Below, one piece after another: positions 8,727 to 17,010 of a stretch of 64,000 nt of DNA. Origin of the DNA: Affinundibacterium seohonense (GTDB lineage Bacteria; Pseudomonadota; Gammaproteobacteria; Burkholderiales; Burkholderiaceae_D); assembly GCF_014284305.1 (NCBI RefSeq), contig NZ_JACOFW010000016.1, positions 1 to 64,000 of the forward strand. The letters run 5' to 3'. The notes beneath the pieces are model-generated. The model was not told the DNA's origin. It made no database searches and was given only the letters and a program-made list of their open reading frames with translations. Both the position numbers and the translations under genes were made by a program. Position 1 is the first letter of the stretch, and every line of letters starts with the position of its first letter.

Positions 8727-9737
8727 TTAAGCTTCGCTTTGTTCGATCGCAAAAGCAGCACCGCTCAGTGCCGCCAACGTATCCGTGATTAGGGCAGTCG
8801 GGATCTGTTGTAAGTAATGTTGAAAGCGTCCCTTCGCTTCAAACTTTTCCCGAAAACGCGATTGAAAAAAATAGTCTCCGAGGCGCGGGACAATGCCACC
8901 GCCAATATATACACCGCTGCGAGCACCGACGGTTAAAGCAATGTTGCCGCAAAAGCTACCAAGCAGGGCGCAAAAACAATCCAAGGTTTGGACGCACACC
9001 GGGTCGTCTGACTTGAGTCCAAAATCGACGATTTGTTCTGTGCTCAAGGACTTGGGTATTTGTTTCATCGTTTTGGCAACAGCGCGATACAGCACTGGCA
9101 TGCCGATTCCTGATAGGAGACGTTCGGCCGATACATGCGCAAATTCTTCGCGCGCGTGTGTTAACACTCTCGATTCAAAAACATCTGTTGCTGCCACTGT
9201 GGCATGGCCACCTTCGCCAGGAATTGCAATCCAGCCATGCTGAGTTTGAATCACAGTACCCACACCTAAACCGGTACCTGGGCCGATGACTGCCAGCGTG
9301 CCATCGTGCCGTGGCAGTGCACCATGCGCGCGAATATGCTGCGCTCCAAGACCCGGTAACGATAGTGCTAATGCTTCGAAATCATTGAGTACCAAAAATT
9401 TTTTCAGCTGTAAGGCTACTTTCACTTCTATTTGTGAAAAACGCCAATGGCTGTTGGTGAAGTTGATTTCATCTTGCGCCACGGCTGTCGCAACAGCAAA
9501 AGCTGCGCACTGCGGTGCTTGAAAACTGGAGTCTAGTTTTTGCTGTAAATAGCTTAGATAAGCCTCACTAGCGACTATCGGCGTTGCAAACTCGCTGACT
9601 GTTAAGGTGCGAACATGTTCTATACCTTGACTGGCAGAGGCGACCCAGCCGAAGCGAGCATTGCTGCCGCCGATATCTGCCACCAACCATGGATAGGGGG
9701 CGGTGGGGTTGTCATTTACGTGTGGGGCTGTTGTCAT
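8727..9737 (-). CDS. glk: Glucokinase
   Basis: ATP-dependent glucokinase of the Glk family (not ROK), phosphorylating glucose released by the two downstream GH13 enzymes. The phosphate-binding motif ADIGGSNARFGW is near the N-terminus. NDFEALALSLP, IGPGTGLGVG, the EGGHA signature and GGGIVPRLG follow in the expected order. The reading frame can be extended to a GTG at 9758, but ATG 9737 (MTTAPHVNDN) is preceded by AGGA about 10 bases upstream, while the GTG has no ribosome-binding site, so I start at 9737 (336 residues). It is first in the operon and paralogous to the glucokinase domain of the divergent gene at 10265. Confidence 0.92.
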   Translation of the reverse strand: MTTAPHVNDNPTAPYPWLVADIGGSNARFGWVASASQGIEHVRTLTVSEFATPIVASEAYLSYLQQKLDSSFQAPQCAAFAVATAVAQDEINFTNSHWRFSQIEVKVALQLKKFLVLNDFEALALSLPGLGAQHIRAHGALPRHDGTLAVIGPGTGLGVGTVIQTQHGWIAIPGEGGHATVAATDVFESRVLTHAREEFAHVSAERLLSGIGMPVLYRAVAKTMKQIPKSLSTEQIVDFGLKSDDPVCVQTLDCFCALLGSFCGNIALTVGARSGVYIGGGIVPRLGDYFFQSRFREKFEAKGRFQHYLQQIPTALITDTLAALSGAAFAIEQSEA

Positions 9738-9804
9738 TGCGGGCAATTCCTGTAGCACAGATCACAAATTTTCGTGAGTCAGTAGGGAAACTAGTTTGAG
9801 TAAA

Positions 9805-9819
9805 TGTAGCAAAACTACA
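9805..9819. promoter_or_regulatory. HexR-like operator, glk-amylase side
   Basis: TGTAGCAAAACTACA, flanked by A and T to make a 17-base palindrome with arms ATGTAG/CTACAT (9804-9820). It fits TGTA-N7-TACA, the HexR consensus of proteobacteria. It lies about 70 bases upstream of the glk ATG, where a repressor would cover the promoter. The presumed regulator is encoded in the divergent gene. Confidence 0.65.
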
Positions 9820-10071
9820 TAAATATCGCAATGAATTTGTTATGTGTTCTTAGATTTAGGTGGAAAGTGTGGTTTTCCGCCAAATTCACTTTTCAAAAGA
9901 ATATGCTTGCGCCGTGATTCTGATACATGACGAAGCTTGAATGTTGGATTCTGATTTAACTGACTGATTTTACGTCAGATTCTTTTGCTTTTTGCGTTGG
10001 CTGGCGTACTACAATATTCTGTGTTAACCACGAGTTATTTTCTTAGATGACAAAAGACAAACTGAAAAATT

Positions 10072-10086
10072 TGTAGTCTAGTTACA
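10072..10086. promoter_or_regulatory. Second HexR-like operator, glk-hexR side
   Basis: TGTAGTCTAGTTACA, again TGTA-N7-TACA, lies 267 bases from the first site and about 180 bases upstream of the glk-hexR start. The shared geometry supports autoregulation of the fused gene together with control of the maltodextrin operon. A further imperfect palindrome, ATCACTATATCGTGAT (10135-10150), and a TACAAT possible -10 hexamer (10166-10171) lie between it and the gene. Confidence 0.55.
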
Positions 10087-10264
10087 CGAGTTGCCCTTGC
10101 TTGCCTCAAAATAGATGACAACAAGTATGAATTGATCACTATATCGTGATTTGGTCTAGTCAGACTACAATGAGAATTGACAAGCAAGCAGCATGCTAAA
10201 TCCTTGGTATATTTGCCAGCTGCTGCCGCATAATTACCTCGAAGAAATTTAGGAATCTCAGTCT

Positions 10265-12211
10265 ATGCAAGCGAACCAAGCTTCACGAATTCAATCTGTG
10301 TCACATTCTTCTCCCCATTTATTGGCCGATATTGGCGGTACCTATGCCCGCTTTGCTCTCGAAGTCAGTAAAGGTGATTTTCAGCATGTGCGCTCTTTGC
10401 TCTGTGCTGACTACCCAGATTTCTATACCGCGATCAATACTTACTTGCAGAGCTTGCCAAACCTCCAAATTGAGCATGCGGCGGTGGCGATTGCGAATCC
10501 TGTCGATGGCGATCAGGTCAGCATGACGAATTACCATTGGCAATTCTCGATTGAAGAGATGCGCCAAAAGCTTGGGTTTGACACCTTGTTGATCGTCAAT
10601 GACTTTACGGCGCTGGCAATGGCACTGCCACGCCTTGGGCCAAATGATGTACAGCAGATCGGTGGTGGTGAAGCCCGTAAGCAGAGCGTGATTGGCTTAC
10701 TCGGTCCCGGTAGCGGGCTGGGAACATCTGGCTTGATTCCGGCGGGAGATAGTTGGATCTCTTTGGGTTCAGAAGGTGGACACACCAGTTTTGCTCCTAG
10801 AAATGAGCGCGAAATAGCCGTCTTGCGTTATGTTTGGCAACACTTTGAACACGTCTCGTTTGAACGTTTGGTGTCTGGGCCGGGATTGGAATTGATTTAT
10901 CGCGCGCTGTCTGAGCAGGCACAAGTGGTAGCTAAAGATCTGAGTGCTCCAGAAATTACCCAACACGCACTACAGCATAGTGATCCTCAATGCGAGGTCG
11001 CGCTCGAGATTTTTTGCGATCTGTTGGGAACCGCAGCTGCCAATTTGGCCGTGACTTTGGGCGCGATGGGCGGTATTTATATCGGTGGCGGTATTGTGCC
11101 GCGATTAGGTGACTACTTTGCTGCTTCTGGTTTTCGCGCACGTTTTGAAGAGAAGGGTCGTTTCAGTCGCTATGTGGCTGCCATTCCCACTTACGTGATT
11201 ACCGCCGAGCAGGCCACCTTTATTGGTGCTGCAGCGATTTTAGATGCGCAACTAAAAACCTTAAACACAGAACCTGGGTCAGCGATCTTGGGACAGATTC
11301 GTCGTATTCGTCCAGACTTGTCACCAGCAGAGTTACGTGTCGCAGAGCATGTTTTGGCGCATGCCCGTGCGGTGGTGAATGATCCTATTGCTGAAATCGC
11401 ACGTGCTGCGGATGTTAGTCAGCCAACGGTAATACGTTTTTGCCGATCTTTAGGTTGCGAAGGTTTATCAGACTTTAAATTACGCTTAGCCTCTGGCTTA
11501 ACTGGCACCGTGCCGGTGACGCACATCCAAGTGACAGATGATGATTCTGCCTTAGAGTTAGGCGCCAAAGTCTTGGGGAATACCGCGTCTTCGATTTTGC
11601 AGGTACGTAATCAATTAAATCGCGACATGATAGAACGGGCTATTCAATTGATTAGTCAGGCAAATAAATTAGAGTTTTATGCGATTGGACACTATGGCGT
11701 TGTCGCCCAAGATGCGCAGTTTAAGTTTTTACGCTTGGGGATTCCTAGTATTGCGCATACCGATTCACGTCTGCAGCTGTTGTCAGCGAGTGTGTTAAGT
11801 GACAAAGACGTGGTGGTCATCAGCAGCAGCAGCGGGCGATTACCCGAGTTATTAGAAGTCGCAGAAAAAGTGCGCGAACGTGGTGCCAAGATTATCGCCA
11901 TCGCCGCTAGTCATTCACCTTTAATCCGTAAAGCCGATGTCGCGCTGATCGTTGATCATGTGGAAGATGTGAGTACGCATTTACCCATGGTCAGCAGGAT
12001 TTTGCATTTGTTAGTGATTGATATGCTGGCAGTCGGCGTGGCAATGGGGCGTAACCCGGGTGCTGCTAGTCTATTGCAAGGCGAAGCCGATGAACGCTTA
12101 GACGAAGCCAGACCGACTCGATCCCCAGAAAGAAAAGTGGGAGCAAAAACTCAAGCGCCAGGTGTTAGCTTGGCTTCTCCTTTAGCGAAGTTGACCTCGC
12201 ATAGCCGTTAA
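10265..12211 (+). CDS. Glucokinase fused to a HexR/RpiR-type transcriptional regulator
   Basis: A 648-residue fusion. Residues 1-335 are a complete Glk-family glucokinase (LADIGGTYARFAL, VNDFTALAMALP, LLGPGSGLGTS, EGGHTSFAPR, GGGIVPRLGD). Residues about 340-415 are the RpiR-family helix-turn-helix domain (ADVSQPTVIRFCRSLG is the recognition segment), and about 455-590 are a SIS sugar-phosphate-binding domain (ISSSSGRLPELLEVA). HexR represses sugar-catabolism genes and senses KDPG in proteobacteria, and this fusion is known in Burkholderiales. The ~40 C-terminal residues look disordered. It is divergent from glk and the amylases, with two HexR-like sites between. AGGA lies about 11 bases before the ATG. 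Confidence 0.92.
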   Translation: MQANQASRIQSVSHSSPHLLADIGGTYARFALEVSKGDFQHVRSLLCADYPDFYTAINTYLQSLPNLQIEHAAVAIANPVDGDQVSMTNYHWQFSIEEMRQKLGFDTLLIVNDFTALAMALPRLGPNDVQQIGGGEARKQSVIGLLGPGSGLGTSGLIPAGDSWISLGSEGGHTSFAPRNEREIAVLRYVWQHFEHVSFERLVSGPGLELIYRALSEQAQVVAKDLSAPEITQHALQHSDPQCEVALEIFCDLLGTAAANLAVTLGAMGGIYIGGGIVPRLGDYFAASGFRARFEEKGRFSRYVAAIPTYVITAEQATFIGAAAILDAQLKTLNTEPGSAILGQIRRIRPDLSPAELRVAEHVLAHARAVVNDPIAEIARAADVSQPTVIRFCRSLGCEGLSDFKLRLASGLTGTVPVTHIQVTDDDSALELGAKVLGNTASSILQVRNQLNRDMIERAIQLISQANKLEFYAIGHYGVVAQDAQFKFLRLGIPSIAHTDSRLQLLSASVLSDKDVVVISSSSGRLPELLEVAEKVRERGAKIIAIAASHSPLIRKADVALIVDHVEDVSTHLPMVSRILHLLVIDMLAVGVAMGRNPGAASLLQGEADERLDEARPTRSPERKVGAKTQAPGVSLASPLAKLTSHSR

Positions 12212-12570
12212 AAAAGCATAGCAAGTGTGGCAAGCATGTTTTTTTGTGTCGACGAACATGTTTGCTGCTGGCATTGAAAAAGTCGTTACTTGGTGCGCTT
12301 CATAAACGAATCATCTCATCCGATTTAGCCGCTGATGCCGCGTGCTACGTTACATGGGCGTCAATTGTTGATGATATTTCTTTGGTAGGCTAGCCAGTGT
12401 GAGGCTTTCGATTACCTACGATCAGTGTATCGTGTCGCCTACCGTTTTGAACTTGCTTCCAAGCTTTGCTTTCTTCCTGCGTGCACCTCTTTGGTACCGA
12501 CTTTATCAAGAGGTATCTCACATGTAATCCTAATTTAAACCTGATTTTTGCAGCTTAAGGCCGCCTATTT

Positions 12571-12697
12571 GGCAGTTCGTCGCATGCTTATAGCACTTGA
12601 CGCAAGGCTCCATTACAGTACATCCATCGAATCAAGATTCGATAAAAAAACAAACGAACATTCACACAAATTATTGAAATTTTTTAGGAGAACTATC
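12571..12697 (+). promoter_or_regulatory. Leader and promoter region of small exported protein gene, copy 1
   Basis: This stretch aligns by eye with 14379-14516, the leader of the paralogous gene. Shared blocks include TCGCAT, TTGAC, AGTACA, CATCGAA, CGATAAAAAA and a final TTAGGAGAACTA before the start. TTGACG (12597-12602) and TACATC (12619-12624), 16 bases apart, are a candidate sigma70 promoter conserved in both copies. The rest of 12212-12570 holds an imperfect hairpin (12230-12265) without a T-run, and I see no gene there. Confidence 0.5.
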
Positions 12698-12961
12698 ATG
12701 AAAACATTCACAGCTACCGCCATCGTTTCTGCAGCATCTGCTTGCTTAACGTCCTTAGTTTTTGTTGGTATCGTCAACGTCGCAACGACCACACAAGTCG
12801 AGGCTTCACCAGCGCCAGTACAAACTGTCACAGTGCGTCATGCTCGTATGACAGAGGCAGAAAAACTCGCTTATGACCAAGAGAGCGCAATGATGCAAAC
12901 GGTTGTCATCACTGCAAAACGCTTGACGCCAGAGCAAAAAGCGGCCATGTCTGCTGAATAA
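12698..12961 (+). CDS. Small exported or membrane-anchored protein of unknown function (copy 1)
   Basis: An 87-residue protein. The ATG at 12698 is chosen because TAGGAG sits 7 bases before it and because the paralog at 14517 starts at the same place; the frame stays open upstream but the extension is leader sequence. Residues 1-33 form a hydrophobic signal or anchor (ATAIVSAASACLTSLVFVGI). The rest holds two diverged copies of one motif: VTVRHARMTEAEKLAYD and VVITAKRLTPEQKAAM. Consensus V-x-V-x-A-K-R-[ML]-[ST]-x-x-[EQ]-K-x-A. The VVxTAKR segment resembles the start of TonB-dependent receptor plugs, but nothing else supports a transport role. No family is recognised. Confidence 0.75.
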   Translation: MKTFTATAIVSAASACLTSLVFVGIVNVATTTQVEASPAPVQTVTVRHARMTEAEKLAYDQESAMMQTVVITAKRLTPEQKAAMSAE

Positions 12962-13142
12962 AATGGCCAGATCAAATCTGTCATTTGTAAGAAAAGAAGT
13001 GAAGTAAAATAAGAGTTCGAGTGCCGACTCTGTAACGCAAAAGCAAATCCGCTGCGACTTTCGTTAGCGTTGATATGAAGAGACATACGCCATGTAATAT
13101 CTCCTCAGGCACTCATTTTTCTTGGTATGGTAGAGTTCAAAA

Positions 13143-14054
13143 TCAATTGATGAACTTACCGGGTTGAGATGAACGCCAGCTACTATCAAGCCAGTCATAC
13201 ATCATTAAGCTGTAGCTCATTGCGAGCAATACCGTTTTCTCCTCCGCTGCCAGCGGTTCTCCTATCCACACTTTGGGTTGTTGTCCGTCGAAAGACATCG
13301 CGCCGATTGTTTGACTATCACGCTCAATTGTTAAGCCAGAGAATTGCTGGAAATGACTTGGCAAAGTCCGCCATTGACCATTCACCAAATAACTGCTGTC
13401 TTTGATCATTGTAAATTGCAAGGACTTACCAAGCTGCTGCCCATCTACTTGTAGCTTGATGATTGGAATCTCATTACGTAGCGTATCAACAGTGAGATAC
13501 CAATGCTTCTCAGCTTTTTGTATATCACAACCGAGATAGCTATTTAAGCGAGTCGCTTCTGTGTTTCGTTGTGTCTTATTGCCATCCATTTTATAGGTGG
13601 TTTCTACCTGATCGTTCATCGACAAGGTACGACAACGAACTTGAACCATATCGCTTCGGCTGGCATTGACGGTAAATGCAAAGTCGTTCTCATTCTTGAG
13701 CAAGTAACGGCGACTGCTTTTTTGCCGCATATCTAACAAGTCGAGAAATAAGAAACGTAAAAACTTATCTTTAATTTCCAAACCTTGAAGTGAAATTCCA
13801 GATTCAGAAAACCAAAGATGACTCTGCTCTGATTTTCCCCAACCCGTTTTTGCGCCACTGATTTCGTAGCTTTCTCGTGGACTCTGTAAGGCTTGCTGAT
13901 ACACGGCATCACTTAATCGCCAGGTAGGGCGCTTGACACTGAATTGATTGGCGTTTTGTATGAATTCACGACCTAGAGGAATGGATTGGTCTTGCACAGT
14001 TTGGCAGGCGCTCAGTAGTGCCGTAATCGAGAGTAAAGTCAGCTTTAGTCGCAT
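13143..14054 (-). CDS. Putative lipoprotein of unknown function
   Basis: A 303-residue protein with a clear lipoprotein signal peptide: MRLKLTLLSITALLSAC with lipobox LSAC (Cys17), so probably anchored in the outer or inner membrane. The rest is polar with no transmembrane segment and no motif I recognise; Trp/Tyr-rich segments such as KHWYLTVDTL suggest a mainly beta fold. It lies on the opposite strand between the two small paralogous genes, without an obvious partner. No terminator is clear at its 3' end. Confidence 0.75.
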   Translation of the reverse strand: MRLKLTLLSITALLSACQTVQDQSIPLGREFIQNANQFSVKRPTWRLSDAVYQQALQSPRESYEISGAKTGWGKSEQSHLWFSESGISLQGLEIKDKFLRFLFLDLLDMRQKSSRRYLLKNENDFAFTVNASRSDMVQVRCRTLSMNDQVETTYKMDGNKTQRNTEATRLNSYLGCDIQKAEKHWYLTVDTLRNEIPIIKLQVDGQQLGKSLQFTMIKDSSYLVNGQWRTLPSHFQQFSGLTIERDSQTIGAMSFDGQQPKVWIGEPLAAEEKTVLLAMSYSLMMYDWLDSSWRSSQPGKFIN

Positions 14055-14378
14055 GATAGTTGGGTTTTGAGTGAAAGGTGCTAGGTCAATTGTCAGGTAA
14101 GCAAAGGATTATCGTTGACGTTGCTGAGCGTGTAAATTGTTCACTGATTCGTATCGTCATACTATCCTCGATCGACCTTTAGATACACCATGCCATTTTA
14201 TTGTTGCTGGCGCACTAATTTGTACATTGGCAAGGCAGATTGTGCGATGTGTAAAACGCTTTTATTAAAGCGCCGGTCATCGCGAGACTACGCGCATATC
14301 CTCACGCGCACTTATTAAAGAAAGTCGGCGCGTATTTTCTCTTAGCCCTCGCTTTTTGGTAATTGATTCCCGCGATTC

Positions 14379-14516
14379 GGCATTTCATCGCATAGCGGTC
14401 GCTATTGACTCAGCGCTTGGTTAAAGTACACACATCGAAACACAAATCGATAAAAAATTAATCAGCAAAACAGCGAATTTAATTGCCCATTAAATAGAAA
14501 CTTTAGGAGAACTACC
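14379..14516 (+). promoter_or_regulatory. Leader and promoter region of small exported protein gene, copy 2
   Basis: Homologous by eye to 12571-12697. TTGACT (14405-14410) and TACACA (14427-14432), 16 bases apart, correspond to the candidate promoter hexamers of copy 1. The leader ends with TTAGGAGAACTACC directly before the ATG. The preceding intergenic sequence (14055-14378) shows nothing I can name. Confidence 0.5.
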
Positions 14517-14789
14517 ATGAAAACAATTACCGCAACTGCCATCGTTTCTGCAGTGTCTGCTTGCTTAACTTCATTGATCTTTGTTGGCGTGTTAAACGTT
14601 GCGACAACTGCGGATGTGGGCGCCACTGTCACGCCGGTACAATCAATCACTGTTAGTGCTAAACGCATGAGTGACGAAGACAAATTGGCATACGACTTAG
14701 AGATGGCTCAGGTCGTTGTGATGCAAGTTGTTGAAGTGCGCGCCAAGCGTTTGACGGCTGCTGAAAAAGCTAGCATGGCGTCAGAATAA
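14517..14789 (+). CDS. Small exported or membrane-anchored protein of unknown function (copy 2)
   Basis: A 90-residue paralog of the product at 12698. The N-terminus is nearly identical (MKTITATAIVSAVSACLTSL) and is followed by a variable linker. It carries the same two motif copies: ITVSAKRMSDEDKLAYD and VEVRAKRLTAAEKASM. Both proteins end in an acidic Ser-Glu. TAGGAG is placed 7-8 bases before the start. The N-terminal helix and the two AKR motifs are more alike between copies than the linker, which suggests these are the constrained parts. Function unknown. Confidence 0.78.
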   Translation: MKTITATAIVSAVSACLTSLIFVGVLNVATTADVGATVTPVQSITVSAKRMSDEDKLAYDLEMAQVVVMQVVEVRAKRLTAAEKASMASE

Positions 14790-14909
14790 TCGTTTTGTAT
14801 TGCGAAGTTGTTTGTGTTTCTTGTTGTTTTATTTGTTTAGCGCATCGGCTCTGTAGTTGCCATTGCGCTGTTGGTTGGAGACGACTGTTGCCATGAGTCG
14901 TATGTAGGT

Positions 14910-16664
14910 TCACATACAGGCACGATAAATCTCAGCAATCGATGTATGTTTCAGACGCGCTTGCACGATCGCATTTTCTGCAATACTCGTCATGCCTTCT
15001 CTTTTTGCCAATTGCGACAGTTCATCAGCGGACATGCCGGGTTGTATGTGGGTACGAATTTTGTCATTGATGATTAATAATTCGTAGATGGCCAGGCGAC
15101 CGGAAAATCCTGTTTGGTGACAGTGTTCGCAGCCACAACCTTGATAGAAAATCTCATCGTCTGTCAGTCCCAAATTCTTTCGCATCAGCGGCGTTACGCT
15201 TTCTTGCTGCAAACAATGTGGACAATTTTTCCGCACCAGCCGTTGCGCTAAAATGCCAATGACTGAAGCGCGTATCATATAAGGCTCTACGCCAATTTCC
15301 ATTAGACGCACGATGCTGCTGGCTGCGTCATTGGTGTGCAGCGTGCTAAATACCAAGTGTCCAGTGAGTGCGCTTTCGAGAGCGATCTTACAGGTTTCAG
15401 CATCCCGCATCTCGCCTATCATAATCACGTCTGGATCGTGGCGCAGTATATGCCGCAAGGCCTGCGGAAAACTAAAATTAATCGCATTGACTAATTGTAT
15501 TTGACGGGTGCCACTCAATTCATACTCGATGGGATCTTCGACCGTAATGACATTAACTTCGTTCTTAACGACTTCTTGTAGTGCCGCATATAAGGTCGTT
15601 GACTTACCCGAACCAGTCGGACCGGTAACTAAGATGATGCCGTGCGAGCGATCTAGTAGATCGTGAAAGCGTGCTTCGTCCTGAGTCGTAAAGCCAATTT
15701 GATCTATCGTGCGTAATCCTTGATTTTTATTCAGTACACGGATGACGATACTTTCGCCAAATTGCACAGGAATGACAGAAATACGTAAATCAATTTTATG
15801 TTTTTCGTATTGGTAGCCTATCCGCCCATCTTGCGGCAGACGGCGTTCTGCGATGTTGAGTCTTGCCAAAATTTTGATACGTCCCACGACGGCAGGCAAT
15901 AAGCTCCTTGGATAGTCTTTGAGTTTTTGCAGGCTGCCATCAATTCGGTAGAGTAAGTCGAAGTGATGTGCTTCAGGCCGGATATGAATGTCGGAGGCAT
16001 TCCGCAAGATCGCTGTTTGTAGGATCGTTTCTACCAATTTGACGATAGGCTGCTGTTTCGCCATGAATTCGGCATCTTGTGATGATTGTTGGTCCTGATC
16101 ATCACTCTCGATACTAAGCTCAAATTCCTGTAAGCCTTCGTTTTCGGTTTGGCTGAGATAACTCTCTTTGATTGCTAGCCGTATCGCCTGCTCGTCAGCA
16201 ATCACATTGAGGATATTTTTTTGACAGATAAAGCGAATAAACTCATTAGCCTGTTGCGATAATAAAGTCGCGCTCGCCAGGACCAAACTATCTTCGTGAA
16301 GCATGATCGGCAGAGTTTGATAGCGATGCGCAATTTCCGCGGGTAACAAGCTGATGACTTGTGGATCGGGGATAAATTTTTCGAGAAGAAGATGCGGTAC
16401 TTCTAGCTGACTTAGTAGAGCTTGATTTAAATCAGCTTGCTTGAGTGCTTCCATTTCGACTAGTACTTCACCGAGCTTTTTGCCATCGCGATGACGTAGT
16501 TGTTGTAACGCTTCTCTCAAGGCTTCGGCGCTGACCAGGTGTTCGCGTAATAGGTATTGGCCGAGACGTTCATGCATAGCACTCGCTTGCATATTGAATA
16601 GCGCAGTCAATTCACTTGCTGAGTGAGCGATTGGTTGGTGTGCGTGATGATGGATTGTAGGCAT
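14910..16664 (-). CDS. GspE/PilB-family secretion ATPase
   Basis: A 584-residue ATPase of the type II secretion / type IV pilus assembly family. An N-terminal MshEN-like region (about 30-180) precedes the core. Walker A is GPTGSGKST near residue 345, the Asp box is VITVEDPIEYE, Walker B is DPDVIMIGEMRD, and the His box is GHLVFSTLHTND. A zinc-binding tetracysteine follows (CPHC and CGCEHC). The N-terminus is His-rich (HHHAHQ). No pilin, platform or secretin gene is adjacent, so its partner system must be elsewhere. Assignment between GspE, PilB and MshE types is not possible from this alone. Confidence 0.88.
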   Translation of the reverse strand: MPTIHHHAHQPIAHSASELTALFNMQASAMHERLGQYLLREHLVSAEALREALQQLRHRDGKKLGEVLVEMEALKQADLNQALLSQLEVPHLLLEKFIPDPQVISLLPAEIAHRYQTLPIMLHEDSLVLASATLLSQQANEFIRFICQKNILNVIADEQAIRLAIKESYLSQTENEGLQEFELSIESDDQDQQSSQDAEFMAKQQPIVKLVETILQTAILRNASDIHIRPEAHHFDLLYRIDGSLQKLKDYPRSLLPAVVGRIKILARLNIAERRLPQDGRIGYQYEKHKIDLRISVIPVQFGESIVIRVLNKNQGLRTIDQIGFTTQDEARFHDLLDRSHGIILVTGPTGSGKSTTLYAALQEVVKNEVNVITVEDPIEYELSGTRQIQLVNAINFSFPQALRHILRHDPDVIMIGEMRDAETCKIALESALTGHLVFSTLHTNDAASSIVRLMEIGVEPYMIRASVIGILAQRLVRKNCPHCLQQESVTPLMRKNLGLTDDEIFYQGCGCEHCHQTGFSGRLAIYELLIINDKIRTHIQPGMSADELSQLAKREGMTSIAENAIVQARLKHTSIAEIYRACM

Positions 16665-17010
16665 GATTTAACTCAGCTGATGATTGAGCGACAGTTTGTC
16701 GAGAGAGGCTGATACCAGCATTTTCGAGTGTATTTTGAAACGGTACCGTACTTCGGGTATTGTGATGCATCAAAAATTTGTCAAAGTTGGGAGTATTTAG
16801 GTGACATGTGAGCTATGAATGTATCGTAGTCCAGCTTTGCTAGACAATAGCGCGAGACTGGAAGATAGGAAATGACTGTCGGGAGCTTCTCATTCTCCAC
16901 GTATGAGACTTTTACAGCGTCAGTCATGTGCTTTCAAAGCATTACGCGAGGTATTTAAAAAAGCATCAAAAATCCGAAAAATTTGGTCGAATTTTAAACT
17001 TTTCGATAGT

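Noticed and set aside
12548..12697. 50-residue extension of the first small exported protein
   Set aside because: It corresponds to the duplicated leader, the paralog lacks it, and TAGGAG precedes ATG 12698.
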